From assembly GCA_937981985.1 (NCBI GenBank), contig CALJNB010000039.1:40923-104922 (forward strand): a stretch of 64,000 nucleotides of DNA, written 5' to 3'. Position 1 is the stretch's first letter, and each line of letters opens with the position of its first letter. The DNA comes from an uncultured bacterium. GTDB taxonomy: Bacteria > Myxococcota_A > Bradymonadia > Bradymonadales > Bradymonadaceae. Below, piece by piece: positions 16,725-24,472 of this stretch. The notes under the pieces were generated by a model, which saw nothing but the letters and a program-made list of their open reading frames with translations, searched no databases and was not told the origin of the DNA. A program made the translations under genes and the position numbers.

Positions 16725-19546
16725 ATCCAACGACGACGAAAAATTGCTTTAATTGCGACGCGCAATTACCAAAGACTCCCGACGATCTCAAAGAAATCTT
16801 TTGTGGGGCGTGCGGAGAAATCCAACTTATTTTGCCTCGACAGCGAACTGAAGCCGAGTCCTCAGACATCAATCCATCCGAAAAACAAGATCTCATTGGG
16901 GGCCCAGAAAGCGCTCCAGAGATTCCCTTCGGAGCGTCTTCTTTATGTTTCGGATACGACCAATCCAATGACATCGTTATTCCCTTATCGCAAGTTTCGG
17001 GACGGCACGCAGAAATTGCTGTTGTGGGTCATCGCTTCGTTCTCAAAGATCTCGGTTCCACCAACGGTGTGTATATCAATGGCGCACGAATCTCGCGATC
17101 TTACGTTAAACTTCATGACATCATCGGCCTGGGATCTTATGAGTTTCCGCTAACAGCGCCTATTTCGGAGCGACTTACGCGCCCAGAAAACAGGGCCACT
17201 GAAGGTATTCAGATTCCTGACGCTTTGGGAAAGACAATCATTATTGGGCGCGATCCAGAGTGTGATATTTCGATCGATATTCCCCAAATCTCTCGTAAGC
17301 ACGCAGAGTTCAGGTGGAACGGAAAGGAATGGCAACTCCGAGATTTAGACACCATCAACGGGACCTTCGTTAACGATCGACGACAACCTATCGAACGCGC
17401 AATTGTCGGTGAAAACGATATCGTTTTTTTTGGAAGTTATCGTTTTAATGTAGATCGACTCGGCCCCTTCGTGTCGGCGAAAAATTTCGCGATTTCCGGT
17501 GAACTTATTATCCCGGAAGACAAACAAATCATCACAATCGGACGTGGAGAAGAGAATGATGTTCGAATAGAAAGTCCACAAATTTCTCGAAAACACGCAA
17601 AGATTATTAAACATAATTCCACCATTAGAGTGGAAGATTTGGGAAGTGCGAATGGAACCTATGTTGACGGCGTTGCGATATCAAAATCAATCGTAAGACC
17701 TGGTCAGACCATTTCTTTTGGTTCTTACACACTGGTTTTTGATAAAAACGGAGAGCTCGTCAAAGGTCGCTCAAATGAGGTGACCGTACAAGTGGATAGT
17801 GTGAACGTCATTGCACCATCGCGTAAGGTTCTCGACGATGTATCTTTTACAGCCTACCCGTCCGAACTTGTCGGAATACTGGGTCCATCAGGGTCGGGCA
17901 AAACTACATTGTTAATGTCTATCATTGGTGAACTTTCCCCAACGTCTGGAACAACCCGTTTGAACGGTTTGGAACTTCAGAAAAACGCGGCAAAATTTCG
18001 TGGGTCGATAGGTTACCTACCTCAGGATGATATTATCCATCCCGAGCTCACGGTTTACGAGTCGCTTTTTCACGCTGCGAAGCTTCGTCTACCTCCCGAT
18101 ACTTCCAAAGAAGAAATTCGTTCTCGCATCGCAACCATTTTACAAAGTCTAGAATTACAAAATATTGTAAATGTTCGTATCGGTTCAGCCGAAAAAAAAG
18201 GGATTTCGGGCGGGCAACGAAAGCGAGTCAATCTTGCGATGGAACTTCTCATCGAGCCTTCTCTACTATGTCTAGACGAGCCGACGTCAGGGTTAGCAAG
18301 TGAGGACGCACTTACGGTCATGCGTGTATTGAAAAAGCTATCGGCTGATGGCAGGACCATATTATTGACGATTCACCAGCCCTCCCTGCGTGTTTATCGA
18401 GAACTTGATAACGCATTGTACATGGCAAATGGTAAACTTGTATATTACGGGCCGTCCTATCCTGACTCCATCCAATTCTTTCGTCCCGAGATCGACCCTG
18501 CCTCACCTGAAGGCGCGGCAATCATGGCGGATCCGGGTTCTTGCATGACCCCGATCGTTGCCGCAGTTCGTGATGACAGCGACAACGCGCTGGTGGACAA
18601 TTTCCGTGACAGTCGCTTCTATTCAGAATTTGTTGCCAATCGCGCCGCGAAGAAAGTCACCAACACAGGCAAAGGAAAAAAGCCTCGCCTGTTTTTCTTT
18701 CGACAATTTCTGACCTTATCTCATCGATACTTGCGAACCAGATTACGAGATAAAGTCGGAATGACGATCCTACTCATCCAAGCGCCAATCATTGGTCTCT
18801 TATTAGATTTCGTATTTGCTAAAGAGTCCGGCATTTTTGCTCGCCTGTCCGATATTCCGTTCGCCTTGTTTTTGATCGTCGTTTCATCAGTCTGGTTTGG
18901 TTGCTCTAATGCAGCCCGAGAAATCGTGAAAGAACGCGCGATTTTTCGTCGAGAAAGAATGATTGGGCTTTCCATACCGGCGTATGTATCCAGCAAATAC
19001 TTCGTACTGGCGGGTCTTTCCCTTTTCCAATGCGCAACCTTGATTGCCGTTACCCATCTTGTAATCGATCTCAAAGGAAATCCAGGCGTCCATCTTTTGA
19101 CCTTATGGCTTTGTTCAAACGTCGGTATCGGCATGGGCCTACTTCTTTCGTCCTTGGTACGTTCAATCGACGGCGCCACCGCTTCGGTCCCCCTCCTCCT
19201 TATCCCGCAAATTATATTGGGAGGTGCAATCATGCCTTTAGAACGGATGTCAGATCCGATTCAAGTGATGTCTTATAGCATTGTCTCGCGCTATGGATTT
19301 GAAGCGTCGTTGCATACCGAAGATGCGGCCAACGCATACGAGATAGCGGCTAAAGATATGCCCAAGCCTTTGGCTCCTGGATTACCCTCTTTGCCACCTC
19401 CACCCCACCCTATTGATCGATTTATTGGGGACCACGCATCTGATGTACCCCTGAACTACAGTACATTATTGGGATTTAATTTCCTGCTTTATTGTATGAC
19501 TTGTTTATCCATCGCCTATTTTTCTAGAAAACGCGTTCATCTATAA
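16721..19546 (+). CDS. ABCG-type transporter with zinc ribbon and three FHA domains
   Basis: 941 residues. Order: a CxxC pair motif at 9-12 and 28-31 (zinc ribbon); FHA1 about 70-145 (VSGRHAEIAV, GSTNGVYING); FHA2 about 172-245 (ISRKHAEFRW, TINGTFVNDR); FHA3 about 270-342 (ISRKHAKIIK, SANGTYVDG); ABC ATPase about 355-580 with Walker A GPSGSGKTT (388-396), signature SGGQRKR and Walker B LLCLDEP; then an ABC2-type membrane domain with about six helices. FHA domains bind phosphothreonine, so transport is probably controlled by a Ser/Thr kinase. The TTG start keeps the zinc ribbon and overlaps the upstream stop. Rv1747 of mycobacteria (two FHA domains) is the nearest described architecture. Confidence 0.9.
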   Translation: MNPTTTKNCFNCDAQLPKTPDDLKEIFCGACGEIQLILPRQRTEAESSDINPSEKQDLIGGPESAPEIPFGASSLCFGYDQSNDIVIPLSQVSGRHAEIAVVGHRFVLKDLGSTNGVYINGARISRSYVKLHDIIGLGSYEFPLTAPISERLTRPENRATEGIQIPDALGKTIIIGRDPECDISIDIPQISRKHAEFRWNGKEWQLRDLDTINGTFVNDRRQPIERAIVGENDIVFFGSYRFNVDRLGPFVSAKNFAISGELIIPEDKQIITIGRGEENDVRIESPQISRKHAKIIKHNSTIRVEDLGSANGTYVDGVAISKSIVRPGQTISFGSYTLVFDKNGELVKGRSNEVTVQVDSVNVIAPSRKVLDDVSFTAYPSELVGILGPSGSGKTTLLMSIIGELSPTSGTTRLNGLELQKNAAKFRGSIGYLPQDDIIHPELTVYESLFHAAKLRLPPDTSKEEIRSRIATILQSLELQNIVNVRIGSAEKKGISGGQRKRVNLAMELLIEPSLLCLDEPTSGLASEDALTVMRVLKKLSADGRTILLTIHQPSLRVYRELDNALYMANGKLVYYGPSYPDSIQFFRPEIDPASPEGAAIMADPGSCMTPIVAAVRDDSDNALVDNFRDSRFYSEFVANRAAKKVTNTGKGKKPRLFFFRQFLTLSHRYLRTRLRDKVGMTILLIQAPIIGLLLDFVFAKESGIFARLSDIPFALFLIVVSSVWFGCSNAAREIVKERAIFRRERMIGLSIPAYVSSKYFVLAGLSLFQCATLIAVTHLVIDLKGNPGVHLLTLWLCSNVGIGMGLLLSSLVRSIDGATASVPLLLIPQIILGGAIMPLERMSDPIQVMSYSIVSRYGFEASLHTEDAANAYEIAAKDMPKPLAPGLPSLPPPPHPIDRFIGDHASDVPLNYSTLLGFNFLLYCMTCLSIAYFSRKRVHL

Positions 19547-19631
19547 TCCATAAATCGACAAGATGAAATAAAATGGGTAGAAGTCGCTAACCAGGCTGAG
19601 AGGATTCAGCTAATTCGAGGACTACTCAGAC

Positions 19632-20534
19632 ATGAAAAATATTCTTTTATACTCCCTTATTCTTAGTTTAACTTCTCTTTTCTCCTGCACTGAACCTCCG
19701 GAAGTAAAGGCTCGTAACTTAATGATGCGAAGTCTTGAAGAATGTAAAAAGATGGACGGCGAATTCGTCACAATTAAACTTAACGTTGGGGAAGATAGAG
19801 TTCTAAAATCAACCTGCGACAATCCCATAGGTGAAATTAAGATGAAAGAAGGAGATATGGCAGACGTCAAAGTCGGACCTTATATTTGGAGCATCGGTCT
19901 TCACGAAGTTTCCGGCGTTTGGGTGCTTTCCAATATCGAATGGGAGAACTTGGAAAAGGCAATTCGCATGACCAAAGGTGAGGCGAAAATAGATTCACGC
20001 CAAAAAGGCGTACTGATGTGGGATGGTGTTCAAAAAGAATTACCGACCTCATCTTGGATTCGAGAGCAAAATTTCCACAACGCACTCACACTAAGAAAAC
20101 AAACACGCGGTAAAACGGAAAATCCTACGGAACTTGGATTTGCCAAGCCGCTGTTTGAAGATCTAGTCGGCTGGGCGAAAAAGAACGATCCCGATCTAGC
20201 TGCGGCGACTCAGCTCAAAGTAATGAACTACTTTCAAGATCAGGGTAATAAACTTGAAATGGCTTTGGAAGGTATTGGTTCACAGGACGGGCATTTTGAA
20301 TCGTCTATTCGACAGGCCAAAAAAGATGGCGATACAAAGACAGTCGAAAAATATACGAAGATATTGGCCGATTCGCGTGCCGGACGTGATGCAGAAATCG
20401 CCTTAGTCAATGATCGTATTTCTGTGGTTCGTAAACATGCCTGCGAAATCAGCAAACAGATCTCTACTGGAGATATTAAAAATGCTGACCTAAAAACGAC
20501 GATCGCATCGTCGACCTCTGGCGTTTGTAGGTAA
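19632..20534 (+). CDS. Lipoprotein of unknown function
   Basis: 300 residues. Signal peptide with a lipobox (MKNILLYSLILSLTSLFSC, Cys 19), so it is lipid-anchored. The rest is soluble, charged, mainly helical towards the C-terminus (about 185-290), with no recognised domain. A GAGG box lies 10 bases before the ATG. Function unknown. Confidence 0.65.
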   Translation: MKNILLYSLILSLTSLFSCTEPPEVKARNLMMRSLEECKKMDGEFVTIKLNVGEDRVLKSTCDNPIGEIKMKEGDMADVKVGPYIWSIGLHEVSGVWVLSNIEWENLEKAIRMTKGEAKIDSRQKGVLMWDGVQKELPTSSWIREQNFHNALTLRKQTRGKTENPTELGFAKPLFEDLVGWAKKNDPDLAAATQLKVMNYFQDQGNKLEMALEGIGSQDGHFESSIRQAKKDGDTKTVEKYTKILADSRAGRDAEIALVNDRISVVRKHACEISKQISTGDIKNADLKTTIASSTSGVCR

Positions 20535-20885
20535 ACACGAGAAAAAAGGGGAATTCCATCTCAGAATAAATTTATTGAGTTCATACCAATCCGAGATTTA
20601 TCTCTGTTCCGATAAATACAAGCCACGCGTCGAAGCTATTTCTCGTAATTCAAAAAGCTCTATTTCCTTTTCGTCCCGACCGTCCAAAAAATTCATACAA
20701 TTTCCTAAAATACTAAGCACCGTTCACAAGCGTTAAACGCTTTTTCTTTCGAGCCAGAATCTAAGGTATTTTGTACGAAGACTGCTTCGTTGAAGAACTT
20801 GCCGTACAGGTCGAACGAGTTACTCTTTTCCTAGTTCCAAAAACCAACACACCAAAAACTTCCCAATAAAACAGGAGAACGCGCT
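20535..20885 (+). other. 351-bp intergenic region with a weak terminator-like hairpin
   Basis: AT-rich and without an ORF. The only structure noted is AAGCGT-TAA-ACGCTT (20728-20742) followed by TTTCTTTC, a possible weak intrinsic terminator for the plus strand, although it is about 195 bases after the upstream stop. AGGAG at the right edge serves the next gene. Confidence 0.4.
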
Positions 20886-21383
20886 ATGAATATGAACACA
20901 TTGAAAACGAAAATAAAAGTCCTCAAAATCGTTATGCCACTTGCTATAACACTACTAACGATACTAACAATCGGATGTTCCTCAGATGACGAAAACGATA
21001 AGTGTGAAGAACTTATCGCCCCCCAGTGCTCGGAAAATCAAGAAATTACAAAAGAAGACAATGATGAGGGTTGCGAAGTTTCTACCTGTACGTGCCCTGA
21101 TTACGCAGCTCCTGCATGTACAGGACTTGAAACCATCGAGTTCAAAAAAGATGCCAGCGGATGCGGTAGACCCCTTTGCGTCCCTGCAGTACAAATGTGC
21201 ACCCCGATGGCACAGCCAGATTGTTCGGCAAATCAAGAAATCGAAACTAAACCAGACGGTCAAGGCTGCGATGTTTCGACTTGTATTTGCCCAGAGTATG
21301 CAGCTCCACTATGTACGGGAACGGAAACGATCGAGGTGATGAAAGATGAGAACGATTGCGGAAAGCCCTACTGCAAATCTTAA
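20886..21383 (+). CDS. Cys-rich lipoprotein with two tandem modules
   Basis: 165 residues. A long hydrophobic signal region ends in the lipobox TIGCSS. Two homologous modules of about 54 residues follow (about 40-96 and 105-164), each with the same pattern: C then NQEI, GC(E/D)VSTC(T/I)CP(D/E)YAAP, CTG(L/T)ETIE and a C-terminal GC/DCG...C. Their six to seven Cys in register suggest disulfide-bonded, periplasmic or surface modules that arose by duplication. AGGAG is 9 bases before the start. No family recognised. Confidence 0.7.
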   Translation: MNMNTLKTKIKVLKIVMPLAITLLTILTIGCSSDDENDKCEELIAPQCSENQEITKEDNDEGCEVSTCTCPDYAAPACTGLETIEFKKDASGCGRPLCVPAVQMCTPMAQPDCSANQEIETKPDGQGCDVSTCICPEYAAPLCTGTETIEVMKDENDCGKPYCKS

Positions 21384-21424
21384 GATTCACGCCCAACGCT
21401 AGAATCTTTGAAGTATAACTCCTC

Positions 21425-22627
21425 TTACTTTACCGAAGTGCTGCCAGGACCGACGTTGCCTTCCCAAAGATCATCCAAGATAATGAGACGGTCGTGAGTC
21501 GAAGAACTCTCCTCGCTGGCATTTCGAGATTCAAAACCAAAAGAATCTGATAGAATAACCTTCGTATCTTTGACTTTTATCAGGCCTACATGGACTAAGA
21601 TATCCAATAAGTCTTGGTCGGTGCCATGCATAGACAACGCCCCGTCGTCTCGGTCGATAATCTTAATTGAATTTTGTTCACAAAATTTTTCGATGACCTC
21701 AATCGGCGTACCCACATCTTCTCCACGGCACCAAACGCGAATACCATACATATCCACAGACCACGTAAAAACAGGACGATTGTGGTCGGTTAACGATAAC
21801 ATCGAAATCGCAAGCGTAATAAAAGGACATGTGGTCGTAACCAACGTTCGAAGATCGGGCCCGCCACGTTTCACAGTCGCAATGGTAGAATCATTTATTG
21901 GAACGTTTCCAAACCAAGGGCTCCCTTCAACTTCGTGCGTTGCTGACCGCCATTTTTTTTCAGACATTTCAAAATCTTGATCAACTACGAAGGCTTTAAC
22001 TTGACGAGGAAAACCAATACTTAGATCTCCCAAGCCACCGAAAGCACGTGCAGCCATAGCGGTTAAGAATGCTCGCCCGTCGTACTCAAAGGTCCCTTCT
22101 TCTGAAACGATAGGTTCTCCGCTTACCCAATCGATACACTTTGGCTTATAAGCAATTTCTAACATGGTCGAAATTCCCGATGCGCGCCGTTTCACAGTTG
22201 CATCCGAGAGCTCCGATCGTTTTGCGATCGCTTGAATCGCAGCGCGTTTTGAGTCCGGGTCTCCTGTTTCGCGCTTTACCCTTTGGATGTCTTGAACAAG
22301 CGAACGAGAAAATATCGCGTCACTAAATAGACGCGGCCGCATGTCGATATTCTTTGCAAAGATCCGCCCAATATCAGTTAGCTTAATCACACCCTTGTCC
22401 GGAATCGTTGCAAACTTCAACCACCGAGCGAACTCGACATAATATCGAGCCGTGCGCGCATCGACTAAGAGTTCAACGGCCAGTTCCTCGAAGGTGCTTG
22501 TATCCGCGCCGACAAAACTCAAGAGTCGAATAAAAAGCTGGATACTGTTCGCCTGCGGAATCTCGGCAGTTGTGCGTAATAGATCCAGTTGGTCTTGAGA
22601 TTTATCAATGTCATTCATGTTATTCAT
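21425..22627 (-). CDS. Unknown protein with an N-terminal winged-helix-like domain
   Basis: 400 residues from the ATG at 22625-22627; a GTG at 22640-22642 and an ATG at 22616-22618 are alternatives and no ribosome binding site decides. The N-terminal region reads as a helix-turn-helix type domain (about 40-100: TFEELAVELLVDARTARYYV, then KLTDIGRIFAK). Middle and C-terminal parts (IQAIAKRSELSDATVKRRAS, about 150; then beta-rich) are unassigned. No signal peptide or membrane segment. Convergent with the upstream lipoprotein gene, and its 5' end is separated from the divergent DUF4336 gene by 98 bases. Possibly a transcription regulator, but no ligand or target is visible. Confidence 0.5.
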   Translation of the reverse strand: MNNMNDIDKSQDQLDLLRTTAEIPQANSIQLFIRLLSFVGADTSTFEELAVELLVDARTARYYVEFARWLKFATIPDKGVIKLTDIGRIFAKNIDMRPRLFSDAIFSRSLVQDIQRVKRETGDPDSKRAAIQAIAKRSELSDATVKRRASGISTMLEIAYKPKCIDWVSGEPIVSEEGTFEYDGRAFLTAMAARAFGGLGDLSIGFPRQVKAFVVDQDFEMSEKKWRSATHEVEGSPWFGNVPINDSTIATVKRGGPDLRTLVTTTCPFITLAISMLSLTDHNRPVFTWSVDMYGIRVWCRGEDVGTPIEVIEKFCEQNSIKIIDRDDGALSMHGTDQDLLDILVHVGLIKVKDTKVILSDSFGFESRNASEESSSTHDRLIILDDLWEGNVGPGSTSVK

Positions 22628-22725
22628 TCTATAGACTTTCACATAAAAAAGTAGCGTTACTCGCCACTGTTGAACTTGACGCCACTCTGGGACTATGGCC
22701 GACTGAATGCCTGCGGAGCGTAAAT

Positions 22726-23427
22726 ATGAACTATTGGAAAAAAATCGGCAATAATATCTGGGAATATAAGGACGAGCTGCGTATGCCAGGCGGCGTATTT
22801 TTTTCGCTTAGATCGGTAGCCGTGCTCTTAACTAAAGGCGATATCTGGCTGCACTCACCTTGCGATTTTCCCGACGGTGCAATCATCGAACTCAAAACGC
22901 TTGGGGACGTGCGATATATCGTTGCCCCAAATACCTTCCATCATTTGTTTGTTGCGAAAACCGCATTAAACTTCCCAAAAGCTGAAATTTGGTGTGCAAG
23001 GGGCGTTTCTAAAAAACAAGAAAAATTGGAGATGGATGGAGAACTTACTCGATCGGTTCCGTGGTCTCAAGAAATCGAGACACTCCCCTTAGAAGGAGCA
23101 CCGTCATTAAATGAAACGGTCTTTTTTCACCACGAAAGCAAAAGCTTTATATGCACCGATTTCATTTTCAATATCCATTCTTTTAAAAACCTGAGAACAA
23201 AATTCTTGATGACCTTAATGGGGGCGAATAAAAAATTCGCACAAAGTCGCGCATGGCGTTTCATCGGAAAAGACAAAGCACTCTTAGCTCAGGGGACAAC
23301 AGAAATCTTAAGTTGGAATTTTGATCGCGTCGTCATGGGTCATGGACAAATTCTCGAAACACCCGATGCTAAAGAACACGTTCTCAACGCGACCGCTTGG
23401 CTTCGAAAAGGACTACTTTTGGAGTAA
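22726..23427 (+). CDS. DUF4336 protein (metallo-hydrolase-like fold)
   Basis: 233 residues. The ATG at 22726 has a GGAG box 8 bases upstream; the open frame extends back into the divergent gene without support. Segments RMPGGVFFSLRSVAVLLTKG, GDIWLHSPCDFPDG and VRYIVAPNTFHHLFVA are typical of DUF4336, which resembles metallo-beta-lactamase-like proteins with a degenerate metal site. Function unknown. Its last 15 bases overlap the 3' end of the convergent barrel gene. Confidence 0.75.
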   Translation: MNYWKKIGNNIWEYKDELRMPGGVFFSLRSVAVLLTKGDIWLHSPCDFPDGAIIELKTLGDVRYIVAPNTFHHLFVAKTALNFPKAEIWCARGVSKKQEKLEMDGELTRSVPWSQEIETLPLEGAPSLNETVFFHHESKSFICTDFIFNIHSFKNLRTKFLMTLMGANKKFAQSRAWRFIGKDKALLAQGTTEILSWNFDRVVMGHGQILETPDAKEHVLNATAWLRKGLLLE

Positions 23428-24303
23428 GGTTCCAGAGAACCTCACGCCGACTCCCAGATAGGGAATGGCCTGACTGGTTTCTTGTCCCGTTCGATACGGA
23501 TGTTTTAGCCACCAATTCGCAAGCAATATACCGGAGACGTTGGAAAGCAAAGCATCAGGATCGTCGTAAAACTTATAAATCATCAAGGGTCCCGCTCGAT
23601 GGGTCGTTCGCGACGAGTTATCGTAGTAGGCTTGAGTTAAGGTGTATCGAACGCCAGCAATAAGTCCAAAGTCAGAGACAAAAAGGAGGTCAGCATCGTT
23701 CACAAAAGTCCAACCTTTCCCGGCGACTAAAAGATCTAGAAACTGATCGTAAAAAGCGACATCACCGGCTCGAAGTGGGAAATCGGTGCGCAAAATTTTG
23801 GCATCATTTCGAATCACAATCGGCCCCATTTTCGCCTGAATCAAAGCGCTGAACGTGGTTTGCTGAGCAATAGGAGCATAATCTTCCCCGCGTTCTTTTC
23901 CTGCCTCCAAACGCGCATCCGAATAATCGGCATCCGGCGAGTCAAACGATTGTATGATTCCGAAGGTTCCGAAATGAAAAACAAATTCGTGAACTAACGA
24001 TAATTTTAAAATACTCAGAGGCTGCAGATCTATTCTGAATCCCGGACGAAACCAGCTTGGAGAAACATTGGGCTGAAGGGCCAACCGAACGAAATTATTT
24101 TTTAATAAGCTGGACTCAGACTCATAAAGCTTCAAACGATAAGAGACGCTATTGGCGGCGACCATACCCAATGGATTGATTCTTGGAATAATCAAAGATT
24201 CCCATTCGATAGCACGTTTGGTTTTCATCTGTGCTTGCGCAAAAGATGACAGCGAAATCAATGAACAAAATAAGAAGACTAAAACAATAGATAAAAATCG
24301 CAT
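23413..24303 (-). CDS. Predicted outer-membrane beta-barrel protein
   Basis: 296 residues. Signal peptide about 1-24 (hydrophobic core, then AQAQ as likely cleavage site). The mature part is a series of amphipathic strands (for example VSYRLKLYES, FRPGFRIDLQPLSILKLSL, LIAGVRYTLTQAYYDN) and ends LGVGVRFSGTLLQK. No family assignment. Overlaps the convergent DUF4336 gene by 15 bases. Confidence 0.65.
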   Translation of the reverse strand: MRFLSIVLVFLFCSLISLSSFAQAQMKTKRAIEWESLIIPRINPLGMVAANSVSYRLKLYESESSLLKNNFVRLALQPNVSPSWFRPGFRIDLQPLSILKLSLVHEFVFHFGTFGIIQSFDSPDADYSDARLEAGKERGEDYAPIAQQTTFSALIQAKMGPIVIRNDAKILRTDFPLRAGDVAFYDQFLDLLVAGKGWTFVNDADLLFVSDFGLIAGVRYTLTQAYYDNSSRTTHRAGPLMIYKFYDDPDALLSNVSGILLANWWLKHPYRTGQETSQAIPYLGVGVRFSGTLLQK

Positions 24304-24421
24304 GTTTCCTCACGTTAGATAGATCAACTGTCCCACCAATAATTTGAAAGGATACTAAAGTCTAAAAAAATATCCTTAATGTAGATTGGAACACATTCAA
24401 AGTTCGAATTTAAAAAACGAC

Positions 24422-24452
24422 AAAAAAAAACGACGCTAAAAAATGCGTCGTA
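24422..24452 (-). terminator. Intrinsic terminator of the thrombospondin-repeat gene
   Basis: On the minus strand ACGACGC is separated by eight bases from GCGTCGT (7-bp stem) and followed by nine T residues. It lies 20 bases after the stop at 24473. Confidence 0.85.
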
Positions 24453-24472
24453 TCTTGTCTGAGAAGTGTTAC

